The translations under genes were made by a program, and so were the position numbers. Below the pieces are notes generated by a model. The model did not search any database. It was not told the origin of the DNA and saw only the letters and a list, made by a program, of their open reading frames with translations. DNA of 64,000 bases from Deltaproteobacteria bacterium (GTDB lineage: Bacteria > Bdellovibrionota_B > Oligoflexia > Oligoflexales > CAIYRB01). The DNA is taken from NCBI GenBank assembly GCA_016874735.1, contig VGTI01000003.1, positions 62,001 through 126,000 of the forward strand, in the 5' to 3' direction. This document shows, one piece after another, positions 53,702-63,012 of this stretch (position 1 is its first letter; every line of letters begins with the position of its first letter).

Positions 53702-56700
53702 CTTCTGGCCACCGCCAAAACCAGCGAGCAGCTACTACCATCGATCTCGACTACCGCAGTCTCAGTCGACTCCCTTTTTTCACAGGTTGAAACCTCGAGC
53801 TCAGTGGCGAGAGTTTCCCGCTTAATATACTCCGCAAAGGCCCTCGCGGCGGCGGCCAACGTCAACTCTGCTGCAATTCTTAGAACAATTCTATCTGAGA
53901 CCTGCAGCCCAGAGTCTTTCCTAAGTCTCTGAATGCGATTGATAAGCTCACGCGCCAATCCCTCCTGCACAAGCTCGGGGGTTAGCTTAGTATCAAGCAA
54001 AACCGTCACGCCATGTTCGGTTGCAATCAATCGCCCGTCTTTGGGCCCACGATCGATCAGGAAATCTGCCTCGGTCAAGTCGTGGCCGAGGACCTTGACG
54101 CTCCCTTGTTCTTCAAGGTGAGTAAGCAACTCTACTACCCGCTGGGGCTCTTTATTGAGCTGCTCAAGATGCTGTCGCATGGCGTTTAACTCTTTGCCAA
54201 TCCTCGGACCCAGAGTTTTTAGATTGGGCTTCAGTGATAGAAGAACAAAATTAGCTTCATCCGTGGAGAACAGCACCTCCTTGATATTCAACTCGCCGCG
54301 CAAAAGCTCCGCTCCCCGCTCAATCGCGTCACGGTCAGCAGATTTGCGGGTGATCACTAACATCGAGGGAAGCACCTGACGGGTCTTGATCTGGTGTTTA
54401 GCCCGCAGGCTACGCCCTAAATTGCTGGCGCGACGCAGAAGGTCCATGCGCCCCTCGAGTTCACGATCAATGAGCTCTTTATCACCAAGTGGGATGTCAC
54501 ACAGGTGAACGGATTCTGGTAAGGCTTCGAATCCGGCAGTCAAGTTCTTATAGATGCGATCCGCGATGAAGGGCGCGAATGGTGCAAATACCTTGGAGAA
54601 ACCAAGTAGTACATAATAGAGGGTTTGATACGCCTGCTCAGTATCAGCTGCCGATACATTGGTAGCCGTGGTCGACTCGTCGTCGGTGCCCCAAAACCTT
54701 TTGCGACTGAGTCGAATATACCAGTTGGTCAAGTCCTCAATAAAATCAAGTACTTGTGGCACAACATTGTACAATCGATAATGATGCATTTGTTCGTGAA
54801 CGCGCTGACACAAAGTATGGAAGCGCGAGATGATCCATCGGTCGATCTCACTGTCTACGGCTGGCACCACACCCGATGCCAGTTCTTTGGAAGGCTGCCA
54901 ATGATCTGCTACTGCGTAAGTCGTTAGGAAGCTGTGAGCGTTCCATAATGGCAGCAGTACAGCTCTTGTCGTGTCACGCACGCCCTGATCGGAAAAGCAG
55001 AGGTCCCCCGCTTTTAGGACCGCAGAGTTGAGCATGAACAAGCGGACACTATCAGCCCCAAACCTGCCGAGCAGAGTCTCTGGAGGGGTATAGTTCTTTA
55101 GACGCTTCGACATCTTTTTGCCGTCTTCGGCCAGTACCATGCCGTTTACGACAACATTCTTAAACGCGGGCTCATTGAACAAAGCGGTCGACAACACACT
55201 TAGGGTGTAAAACCAGCCTCGCGTCTGATCGAGACCCTCGGCAATGAAGTCAGCCGGGAATCGTTGGTGAAACCGATCTTTGTGTTCAAAAGGGTAATGA
55301 ATCTGAGCATAAGGCATTGATCCTGACTCAAACCAACAATCAAACACTTCGGGGATACGGCGCATTTGACCGGCGCACTTTTGACAGGCGAAAGTCAGCC
55401 GATCAATGTGGTGTATGTGCAGATCGTCAACTTTAGTCTTTGTTCGTGCCTCGAGATCCGCAACGCTACTCATGACTTCCATATGGTCTGAGTGCTCACT
55501 ACAAATCCAAATTGGTATAGGGGTACCCCAGAAACGATTCCGACTGATCGCCCAGTCACGCGCGTTCTCTAGCCATTTGCCCATACGCCCATCACGTAAG
55601 TGTTCGGGCACCCAGTTGATGCGCTGGTTGTTTGCAATCAGGCGATCTTTAATCTTTTCGACTGCCACATACCAAGTCTGAATTGCCTTGTAGATGAGCG
55701 GTGTATCAGTCCTCTCACAGAAGGGGTAGCTATGCAGCAGCTGCTCATTGCGTAATAGTTGCTTCGAGTCCCTTAACCGCCGGATGATTTCTTTGTCAGC
55801 ATCTTTGACGAAACTGCCCGCATAGTCTGCGATCTCGGACTTGAATCTACCTTCCTCGTCAACAGGGTCAACAAGGGTAATTCCATGGGCTCTACATACG
55901 CGGAAGTCGTCCTCACCATACGCCGGAGCCTGATGCACTACCCCCGTACCATCATCGGTTGTTACATAATCATCAACCAGGATCCGGAACGCCCCGGGAT
56001 GTTCTTTAAAGTACGGAAACAATGGCTCGTAGTGCTTGCCCGCCAACTGGCTGGCAGAGATGTGAGCAACAACGTCGAATGGTTGTGCTCCAGCGTCCTT
56101 GCCGCCTTTCTTATAGAGAGATGCAAGCCGGGCCTCGGCAAGGTAGTAGTGCTCCCCTGACTCATGGTCGCGAACCTTGACGTATTGGATCTTCGAACCA
56201 ACGCAAAGCGCTAAGTTTGAGATCAGCGTCCACGGTGTCGTCGTCCAGGCAAGAATAAAGGCATCCTCGTCCTTCAGCTTAAACTTGACCGTGATGGCTG
56301 GATCTTGCACATCCTTGTAGTTTTGGTTTGCTTCAAAATTCGAAAGTACTGCCGTGATTCTAGGTGAATAGGGCACTACTTTAAAATCTCGGTAAACGAG
56401 ACCTCGCTTGTATAGCTCAGAAAGAACCCACCAGACCGACTCCATGAAACTTTTATCCATGGTGCGGTATTGATTCTGCCAGTCTACCCAGCGACCTAGC
56501 CGCGTGATGGTCCTTTCCCACTCCACCGTGTAAGCCTGGACCGAGGCACGACAAGCTTCATTGAACTTGTCCACCCCCATCGCAAGTATGTCGGCACGAC
56601 CTTTGAGATTGTCTCGCTTCTCAATTTCGTACTCCACGGGTACCCCGTGACAATCCCAGCCAAAGCGGCGATCAACGTAGTACCCCCGCATCGTCCAGTA

Positions 56701-56907
56701 CCTTGGTACCGTGTCCTTGATCGTATTTGCCAACAGGTGTCCGTAATGAGGAAGTCCGTTGGCAAATGGGGGCCCGTCATAGAACGTAAATTCTTTAGAA
56801 CCACGTCTTTGACTCATGGACTCCGCAAATGTGTTGCGCTCTTGCCATTCCGCCAGCAACTCTGTTTCCATCTGCGGAAAGTTCACGTCGGACGTGACCG
56901 CTTTCAT
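53698..56907 (-). CDS. ileS: Isoleucyl-tRNA synthetase, type 2 (eukaryote-like)
   Basis: 1069 residues, longer than standard bacterial IleS1 (about 930). The HIGH motif reads HYGH (residues 54-57) in FANGLPHYGHLLANTIK. KMSKS reads KMSKR at 598-602 in GKKMSKRLKNYTPP. Both fit IleRS type 2, whose members in other bacteria resist mupirocin. The extended C-terminal part (about 880-1069) is also type-2 like. It charges tRNA-Ile and edits valine. Its stop overlaps the COG4324 start as ATGA. The lspA gene, often next to ileS1, is elsewhere. Confidence 0.95.
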   Translation of the reverse strand: MKAVTSDVNFPQMETELLAEWQERNTFAESMSQRRGSKEFTFYDGPPFANGLPHYGHLLANTIKDTVPRYWTMRGYYVDRRFGWDCHGVPVEYEIEKRDNLKGRADILAMGVDKFNEACRASVQAYTVEWERTITRLGRWVDWQNQYRTMDKSFMESVWWVLSELYKRGLVYRDFKVVPYSPRITAVLSNFEANQNYKDVQDPAITVKFKLKDEDAFILAWTTTPWTLISNLALCVGSKIQYVKVRDHESGEHYYLAEARLASLYKKGGKDAGAQPFDVVAHISASQLAGKHYEPLFPYFKEHPGAFRILVDDYVTTDDGTGVVHQAPAYGEDDFRVCRAHGITLVDPVDEEGRFKSEIADYAGSFVKDADKEIIRRLRDSKQLLRNEQLLHSYPFCERTDTPLIYKAIQTWYVAVEKIKDRLIANNQRINWVPEHLRDGRMGKWLENARDWAISRNRFWGTPIPIWICSEHSDHMEVMSSVADLEARTKTKVDDLHIHHIDRLTFACQKCAGQMRRIPEVFDCWFESGSMPYAQIHYPFEHKDRFHQRFPADFIAEGLDQTRGWFYTLSVLSTALFNEPAFKNVVVNGMVLAEDGKKMSKRLKNYTPPETLLGRFGADSVRLFMLNSAVLKAGDLCFSDQGVRDTTRAVLLPLWNAHSFLTTYAVADHWQPSKELASGVVPAVDSEIDRWIISRFHTLCQRVHEQMHHYRLYNVVPQVLDFIEDLTNWYIRLSRKRFWGTDDESTTATNVSAADTEQAYQTLYYVLLGFSKVFAPFAPFIADRIYKNLTAGFEALPESVHLCDIPLGDKELIDRELEGRMDLLRRASNLGRSLRAKHQIKTRQVLPSMLVITRKSADRDAIERGAELLRGELNIKEVLFSTDEANFVLLSLKPNLKTLGPRIGKELNAMRQHLEQLNKEPQRVVELLTHLEEQGSVKVLGHDLTEADFLIDRGPKDGRLIATEHGVTVLLDTKLTPELVQEGLARELINRIQRLRKDSGLQVSDRIVLRIAAELTLAAAARAFAEYIKRETLATELEVSTCEKRESTETAVVEIDGSSCSLVLAVARS

Positions 56908-57001
56908 CTCTTTAACCTCGACTAATGACTGTTAAGGTGGGAGTAACTCACCGTATAGAGGAACTGGAGACATACCCCATAACCGGCTAAATTGGCTACC
57001 A

Positions 57002-58954
57002 ATGCGCATTGATAATTTACAGAAATCTTTTGGCTCCAAGGTGTTATTTGCTGATGCAACCTTTCACTTCCCCGCCGGTGAGCGCATCGCTCTTGTCGGG
57101 GCGAATGGCGCCGGAAAGACCACTCTACTCAATATTATCTGCGGCTTAGAGTCCGCCGATGATGGGCGGATTGTGCTCGCATCCGGGACAACTTTAGGCT
57201 ACCTGCCTCAGGAGCCAAACGCCTCCCCGGCGACCTCTGTAAAAGAGGAATGCATGGCCGGGTCGACCAAACTGACCGCATTACGCGACACGATGGAACA
57301 GGCCCTTGCCACCATGAATGCCACAAATGACGCGTATGCTATCGGTGCCTACGAAAAAGCGGAGGCCGCTTTCCGCTTGGAGGGAGGCTACAGCCTTGAG
57401 TCCAGAGCCACAGGGATACTTGCTGGACTCGGGTTCCAACAATCGGAATTAGTCAAAGACCCTAGGTCTCTATCAGGGGGGTGGCGCATGCGGTTGGAGC
57501 TAGCTCGCCTATTCCTGCGCCAGCCAGACTTCTTGATCCTCGACGAACCTACAAACCACCTGGATCTCCCCAGCCTGGTCTGGGTTGAGAGCTATTTGCG
57601 TAGTTTCGCCGGTACGGTACTTTTCGTGTCCCATGATCGCTCGCTTTTAAATCGATTGGCAACGATGACATTACATCTGTCTGGTGGCCAGCTCACTCCG
57701 TACCGGGGCAACTTCGACGCTTTCCTAACCGCCAGAGAAGAACGCCTCATGCAGCAACAAGCCGAAAGGGATCAGCTACGACGCCGACGTGAGCAAATGG
57801 AGCACTTTGTTGAGCGTTTTGGAGCCAAAGCCACCAAAGCCGCCCAGGCCCAATCCCGCGTGAAAATGATCGCCAGAATACGCGAGCTCGAGGACACCCT
57901 CCCTACAGAGGGTGACGAAGCAAGTGTGCATTTTTCGATTCCTGCTCCGGGCAAAACTCCAAGAATAGTCTTCAAAATTACTCGTGGGGCTATCGGTTAC
58001 AATGCCCCCTTAGCGGTAGACATCGACCTTGAGGTGGAAAAAGGGTCCAAAATTGCCATTATTGGTGCAAACGGAATCGGCAAATCCACTTTGTTGCGTA
58101 CCATCGCAGGCCGCTTGCAGCCGCTTGATGGAGAGTTTGCACTAGGAGAAGGTGTTACACGCGGCTATTTTGCACAGGAACAAACGGAAACTTTGCGTGG
58201 CGATGCATCCGTACTAGAGAATCTCATCGCTTACGGTAATATTGGGGAAAAGGACGCCCGTAGCCTATTAGGTGCATTTCTCTTTACCGGCGATGCTGTG
58301 TTTAAAAAGGTCAAGGTGCTTTCCGGTGGCGAGAAGAGCCGCGTTGGTCTCGCTTGCGTCTTAGCCCAAAAGTCCGGCCTTCTGCTACTAGATGAGCCAA
58401 CCAACCACTTAGACATGGCCAGTGTCGAGACATTAGCCGCAGGCCTAGCCGATTACGAAGGCACTGTTATCTTTGTCAGCCACGACAGAGAATTTATCGA
58501 CAACGTATGCACACATGTGTTCGCTATGCTTCCGGACGGCCGTTCCATGCTTTTCCCGGGCAAGTTGGCTGACTACCAGCGCTTGGCGGAGATTGCTGGG
58601 TTTCCAAATGTACTAAAAGTTGACGAAGCCAAAAAAGGCGATGCTAGTACCTCCAACAAAGTTTCTGACAGCAGCAACCAATACGAGCAAATAAAAGAAC
58701 TAAAAAGAAACCGCCAAAAATTAGAAAGCCAACTAGCTAAATTGGACTCCCAAATCGTCGAATTGAGGACAAAGATCCAACAGCTGGAGAGTGCCATGAG
58801 TAGTGAGAGTTCTGATTTTGCAAAAGCGGCAGAACTACACAAAGAGCAGCAAGGCCTCCAAGAAAAGCTAGAGGGACTGGAACTCGACTGGCTCCAAACG
58901 GCCGAATCACTTGAGGACACCGTAACCAAATTAAGCGCTCAGGGCCGCACTTGA
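57002..58954 (+). CDS. ABC-F family ATPase (Uup/YheS-like)
   Basis: 650 residues. Two nucleotide-binding domains: Walker A GANGAGKT and GANGIGKS, signatures LSGGWRMR and LSGGEKSR, and Walker B LILDEPTNHLD and LLLDEPTNHLD. The linker between them is Arg/Gln-rich (REERLMQQQAERDQLRRRREQ). The C-terminal coiled coil (about 560-645) matches Uup-type proteins. No membrane domain. ABC-F proteins act on ribosomes or nucleic acids (translation factor or resistance); the exact role is unclear. It is divergent from ileS, with 94 bp between starts. Confidence 0.92.
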   Translation: MRIDNLQKSFGSKVLFADATFHFPAGERIALVGANGAGKTTLLNIICGLESADDGRIVLASGTTLGYLPQEPNASPATSVKEECMAGSTKLTALRDTMEQALATMNATNDAYAIGAYEKAEAAFRLEGGYSLESRATGILAGLGFQQSELVKDPRSLSGGWRMRLELARLFLRQPDFLILDEPTNHLDLPSLVWVESYLRSFAGTVLFVSHDRSLLNRLATMTLHLSGGQLTPYRGNFDAFLTAREERLMQQQAERDQLRRRREQMEHFVERFGAKATKAAQAQSRVKMIARIRELEDTLPTEGDEASVHFSIPAPGKTPRIVFKITRGAIGYNAPLAVDIDLEVEKGSKIAIIGANGIGKSTLLRTIAGRLQPLDGEFALGEGVTRGYFAQEQTETLRGDASVLENLIAYGNIGEKDARSLLGAFLFTGDAVFKKVKVLSGGEKSRVGLACVLAQKSGLLLLDEPTNHLDMASVETLAAGLADYEGTVIFVSHDREFIDNVCTHVFAMLPDGRSMLFPGKLADYQRLAEIAGFPNVLKVDEAKKGDASTSNKVSDSSNQYEQIKELKRNRQKLESQLAKLDSQIVELRTKIQQLESAMSSESSDFAKAAELHKEQQGLQEKLEGLELDWLQTAESLEDTVTKLSAQGRT

Positions 58955-58963
58955 GGTGTACTG

Positions 58964-59800
58964 TCAGCTACCAAGCACCTTCATTTCGGCGAGAATTGGA
59001 AAATGATCCGAATTGCGGAAACTGGTGTCGACCCTAATACTGCGTACCTCGAGGCCTCGGCAAAAGAGCTGATCAAGAGCTTGTGTGGTTGGTCTGGGGT
59101 CATTGGGTATTGGCACATAATTTAAACCAATCTGACTCAGGACATCTGCGACTGCTCGCAGATAACCCGGGGTGAAGGTATTAAAATCACCGGCAAGTAT
59201 CATGGGACCTCGATGAGTTGGCAGTCGCTCCAGAAGATGCTGCATTTCCTCGATGGCAGCTCGTTTGCGTCGCACCAGAGTTGCGTGAATGTTTATCACC
59301 AAAAGGCTCTCATCCATCCCCGCAATCGGATACTTTTTGATGAGCGCAGCCTTCGGTGTTTTAAAAATAGGCTCCGGGTATTTGCAAATGATCCTCTGAG
59401 GCTCATCGCAGGTAGGTACTCTTGCCACTGTCATGACACCGTCACGAAGTCCATCCCGTCGCCTATACGAGGCGGCATGCACGGATTCAAAACCTGTTGC
59501 GCAGAACATGCTCATGGCATGCCTCGATAGAAGTGCTTCCTGCGTCATCAATATGTCTGAACAGTAACACAGCAATCTGTAATCATGTTCAAACATCAAG
59601 CCCCCAGCCCCTTTGCAAAGATTCCAAATGGAGATTCTGAAGCGCTCTGGCGCCAATGCCGCAAGGGCAGGTTGCCCAAGTCTCCAAATTGCCTCATGAT
59701 CGGGGACGCGCTCGATAGTCCACACCTGTCTCAGACTATCTATGACGGCTCGAAAGGAGCGGCGTGGTTTCTGTTTTGAAACATTAGCTTTAGGCGTCAT
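58964..59800 (-). CDS. Endonuclease/exonuclease/phosphatase (EEP) family protein
   Basis: 278 residues. The EEP fold catalytic residues are visible: ISIWNLCKG (Asn), MTQEAL (Glu), INIHATL (His), LAGDFNTF (Asp-Asn) and SDHFPIL (Asp-His). Members cleave DNA, RNA, phospholipids or phosphoinositides; the substrate is unknown. The N-terminal 45 residues (SFRAVIDSLRQVWTIERVPDH) are not a clear signal peptide, so a cytoplasmic location is likely. It overlaps the upstream FAD oxidoreductase by 11 bp and is probably co-expressed. Confidence 0.83.
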   Translation of the reverse strand: MTPKANVSKQKPRRSFRAVIDSLRQVWTIERVPDHEAIWRLGQPALAALAPERFRISIWNLCKGAGGLMFEHDYRLLCYCSDILMTQEALLSRHAMSMFCATGFESVHAASYRRRDGLRDGVMTVARVPTCDEPQRIICKYPEPIFKTPKAALIKKYPIAGMDESLLVINIHATLVRRKRAAIEEMQHLLERLPTHRGPMILAGDFNTFTPGYLRAVADVLSQIGLNYVPIPNDPRPTTQALDQLFCRGLEVRSIRVDTSFRNSDHFPILAEMKVLGS

Positions 59801-60998
59801 TATGCGTCACCCAATGAGCCTTACTGTGAGTGCCCGACGGGCGAAACTCGCCAAAGTGGGTACATATGCGATCTGCAACCTCGCGGGCTAGAGCTCTAAA
59901 TGTCACGATCTGTCCATCATATACGGTAAGAAGAAGCCCACGTCCGCTGGCTCTTTCTCCGACCAAACTCGAGCTGCTCAAATCAGCCCCCCCATGTACC
60001 GTGGCCCAGTTGAGGCGAGTCCTTACACTCAAAATATCCTTACGCCTAACTTGCACCCTGAGGTATTGGTTTAGTTGGCTAATTAATTGATCGACCTCAA
60101 CTTCAGTTGGTCTTGCATACCCGGGGTCTCCGGCATAGAAGTCCACCGGTGAGAGTAAGGCCGTCTGCCCTTCCCATGGGAAAACAGATAATCCGCGGCG
60201 CTCCATTTTGGAAATCGGCAAATAAAGGCCAGAGTTAAGACCCAAATTCGGCAGTAATATTTGAGTCGTCTTCAGGTTCAGCCCCCGATGTGTCGGAGCT
60301 ATGCCGCTGGAATCAAGCAGCTGATTTGCTCGGGCGCCCAGACAATTGACCACATACAACGCGCTCAGTCGCTTTGCCGCCCCGTTTGGTGATCTGATCG
60401 TCGCGATCCACCCATCGGCAGACGCTTCAATGCGCTCTACCTCAGTCAAATCGGATACGGTAACACCTAAACTCATTGCCGATTGCAGCACGGCTTTGAC
60501 CAGAGACTCCTCATCTACAAGACAGCTCCACAACGAATGCGCGCCGAGCAATTGATCGCGCTTTAGATGAGGCACCTTGATAGCCAACTCCGACAATTTA
60601 ATGCACCTATGTTTAGCTAACCGGTGACGTCCGGCAGCTGCCTCGTATAGGAGCAAACTCAGTTTCGACCAGACTCTTTGCCGTATATCTTCGCTACCAA
60701 TCGGAATTAAAAACTCCATTGCTTGAATCAGACCCGACATTAGCCCCATCAACAATTGACATTCTTGTAGATCGTCTGAAATTCCGTCGAATTCGATGAT
60801 TTTTTGCAAAAATCTAAAACCGTCATGAATAAAAACGGGGCTACTGCTAGATGCTTTCTTGTGTATGTGATGTTGCTCTATGATGTGAACGTCACGCCAG
60901 CCACGAGTTGCTAGATCATGGGCAACAGCAGTGCCATGTATGCCAGCACCTAGAATCAGTGCGCGTACGCGCTGTGGTAGTTCAACGGCATCTGCCAT
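59790..60998 (-). CDS. FAD-dependent oxidoreductase (glycerol-3-phosphate dehydrogenase-like)
   Basis: 402 residues from ATG 60998 (GGAG about 8 nt upstream; an in-frame start at 61049 lacks support). N-terminal FAD motif LILGAGIHGTAVAHDLATRG, then SSSSPVFIHDGFRFLQ, which recalls the substrate loop of GlpD/DAO enzymes. Later VVNCLGARANQL is also DAO-like. GlpD's long C-terminal extension is absent. The substrate could be glycerol-3-phosphate, sarcosine or an amino acid. It starts 119 bp from pilZ on the other strand. Confidence 0.75.
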   Translation of the reverse strand: MADAVELPQRVRALILGAGIHGTAVAHDLATRGWRDVHIIEQHHIHKKASSSSPVFIHDGFRFLQKIIEFDGISDDLQECQLLMGLMSGLIQAMEFLIPIGSEDIRQRVWSKLSLLLYEAAAGRHRLAKHRCIKLSELAIKVPHLKRDQLLGAHSLWSCLVDEESLVKAVLQSAMSLGVTVSDLTEVERIEASADGWIATIRSPNGAAKRLSALYVVNCLGARANQLLDSSGIAPTHRGLNLKTTQILLPNLGLNSGLYLPISKMERRGLSVFPWEGQTALLSPVDFYAGDPGYARPTEVEVDQLISQLNQYLRVQVRRKDILSVRTRLNWATVHGGADLSSSSLVGERASGRGLLLTVYDGQIVTFRALAREVADRICTHFGEFRPSGTHSKAHWVTHNDA

Positions 60999-61117
60999 GT
61001 ATCGAGCTCCACTCAATTGAAGCTTAATTATGCGTGGACGCAACGACAAGGGACGTACTATAATTTATTGGTGAATCCACTCAAAGTCCACACTGAGAAC
61101 TTCTGTCGAGGCCCCCA

Positions 61118-61504
61118 TTGAGTAAACCGACGGATGCCAACGCAAAGATAGTCAGTCGCGAAAATCGCTACACATCACATGCCTTGGTCGAATTCCGAAA
61201 ATTCAAATTCTTACCGCTTGGTATTCATAGTGCCGTGCTTCTTGACATTAGCCTTGGCGGCTTCAAGATTGAACTAACAGGCGACAAAAAAGTCGGCGCA
61301 GGGGAGCTATTCTGGCTTCATATACCACTTGCTCCACTTGGCATATACGCTCCAGCTAGGCTCATGTGTCGCGGTGAGTGTCGCTGGTTTGATTCTGAGC
61401 GATTCCGCGTTGGTGGGGTTTTCACAGGGCTCAGCAAAACCGAGCGCCTGATCATTGATCAAGTGGTTGAGACATTAAGACAGCGTCGCAGTCCCACGGC
61501 ATAA
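61118..61504 (+). CDS. PilZ-domain protein (possible c-di-GMP effector)
   Basis: 128 residues from a TTG with GAGG 7 nt upstream. PilZ motifs: SRENRYTSHALVEF and the DxSxxG motif in VLLDISLGGFKIEL. The first motif has RENR (R14/R17), not a classical RxxxR, so c-di-GMP binding is plausible but uncertain. The mid-region has aromatic strands (LFWLHIPLAPLGIYAPARL). It probably regulates motility or a secreted polymer. Nothing else on c-di-GMP is near. Confidence 0.75.
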   Translation: MSKPTDANAKIVSRENRYTSHALVEFRKFKFLPLGIHSAVLLDISLGGFKIELTGDKKVGAGELFWLHIPLAPLGIYAPARLMCRGECRWFDSERFRVGGVFTGLSKTERLIIDQVVETLRQRRSPTA

Positions 61505-61585
61505 ACACATGCTTAAAATTTAATCAAACGCTGCCATTCACCCAGCGCCCAACTAAATTTTTGGCTTTTATATTAGCAAGAATGG

Positions 61586-61622
61586 CACCATTGATGGCAC
61601 AATATTGCTGCCATCAATGGTG
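61586..61622. repeat. Perfect 14-bp inverted repeat upstream of fadI
   Basis: CACCATTGATGGCA (61586-61599) and TGCCATCAATGGTG (61609-61622) are exact reverse complements around a 9-nt spacer. It lies 52 bp before the fadI ATG and 81 bp after pilZ. Size and place fit an operator for a fatty-acid regulator or, less likely, a terminator for pilZ (no T run). The wider 170-bp gap shows no gene. Confidence 0.7.
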
Positions 61623-61674
61623 AGCATTTATTTGCCAGCGCAGTCAACTTCGCGTCGAAGTGGGAGAAAGACTC

Positions 61675-62991
61675 ATGACCGTGACCAAATACCGCCGCAG
61701 CCTTCCCAAAGGTAACGGCAAGCCGGTAATCGTCGATGGTGTTCGTACAGCTTTTGTCAAGTCATTCGGAGTTTTTGAAGATTGTGATGCCTTAGAACTT
61801 TTCAGCCGCGTAGTGGATGGAGTCGTTCGTCGCCTTGAGTTAGACCCTGAGGAGCTTGATGAGGTCTCGTGTGGCGTGGTTGTCCCGCAAACTAAAAACG
61901 CTAATGTGGCACGAGACGCCATACTAAATCTCGGACTTCCAGCTCACATTCATGGCGTCACCCTAAATCGAGCCTGCACTAGTAGTCTTCAGACCATCGC
62001 TGATGCCGCCCGGAATATTGCATTTGGTAATCCAGGTCTAATCTTAGCGGGTGGAGTTGAATGTCTGAGCGATGTCCCAATTGTTTACTCACGCGAAGCT
62101 CGCAAGTTCTTGGTCGCACTCAACAAAGCGCGGACATCGGCATCCAAAATCAACCTTTTAAGAAACTTCAGCGCTAAAGCTTGGTTACCCAAGCCACCCA
62201 GTTTGTCTGAACCACTGACCGGGTTCACAATGGGTGAACATGCAGAAATGATGGCGAAAATAAATTTTATTAGCAAAGAAGACCAAGACGCCTTCGCCGT
62301 CGAGTCGCATAAAAAAGCCGCCTTGGCGCAAGAAATAGGTCACTTCACTAACGAAGTACTGCCCACATGGCCTGCCCCTAAGTACAGCGCCTGTATAGAT
62401 AAAGACAACATGGTGCGTGCCGACACCTCTGTTGAGGCCTTAAAGGGTCTGAAACCGGCCTTTGACAAACGCTATGGCACCATCACCGCTGGAAACGCCT
62501 CTCCACTCACCGATGGTGCGGCGGTTACCCTCGTTGCAGATGAAGGAAGGGCGAAAAGCCTTGGGCTCAAAGCAAAAGCTCGGATCAAAGACGTCGTATT
62601 TGTCGGTGTCGATCCCTACGAGCAGTTGCTCATCGGGCCCGCAATATCGATACCCTTGATACTAAAGAAGAACGGCCTCACTCTGAGTGACATAGATCGA
62701 TTTGAAATTCATGAGGCTTTTGCTGCTCAAGTTCTCAGTTGCACGAGATCGATAGAATCAGCGGCATTTATGGAGAAACACTTTGGCACGAAACCTCTTG
62801 GGCCGTTTCCCATGGATCGAGTCAATGTCAATGGGGGGGCCATCGCCATTGGTCATCCATTTGGCGCGACGGGATCGCGACTTGTCACCACACTCTCAAA
62901 TGAACTGATCCGCAGTGACAAGAATCTTGGTCTCATTGCCATTTGTGCCGCCGGCGGGATGTCTGGTGCCATGTTGATTGAGCGTATTTGA
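61675..62991 (+). CDS. fadI: Acetyl-CoA acyltransferase (FadI-like thiolase)
   Basis: 438 residues from ATG 61675 (GGGAGA about 8 nt upstream). Catalytic Cys101 in NRACTSSLQ, His in EIHEAFAAQ, the GHPFGATGSR motif and Cys in ICAAGGMSGAM. Length and motif order match FadI (anaerobic beta-oxidation complex). It removes two carbons as acetyl-CoA. It is followed 21 bp later by the fadJ-like gene, so both form a beta-oxidation operon. Confidence 0.93.
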   Translation: MTVTKYRRSLPKGNGKPVIVDGVRTAFVKSFGVFEDCDALELFSRVVDGVVRRLELDPEELDEVSCGVVVPQTKNANVARDAILNLGLPAHIHGVTLNRACTSSLQTIADAARNIAFGNPGLILAGGVECLSDVPIVYSREARKFLVALNKARTSASKINLLRNFSAKAWLPKPPSLSEPLTGFTMGEHAEMMAKINFISKEDQDAFAVESHKKAALAQEIGHFTNEVLPTWPAPKYSACIDKDNMVRADTSVEALKGLKPAFDKRYGTITAGNASPLTDGAAVTLVADEGRAKSLGLKAKARIKDVVFVGVDPYEQLLIGPAISIPLILKKNGLTLSDIDRFEIHEAFAAQVLSCTRSIESAAFMEKHFGTKPLGPFPMDRVNVNGGAIAIGHPFGATGSRLVTTLSNELIRSDKNLGLIAICAAGGMSGAMLIERI

Positions 62992-63012
62992 CTACTGAAG
63001 GAGACTTACATC

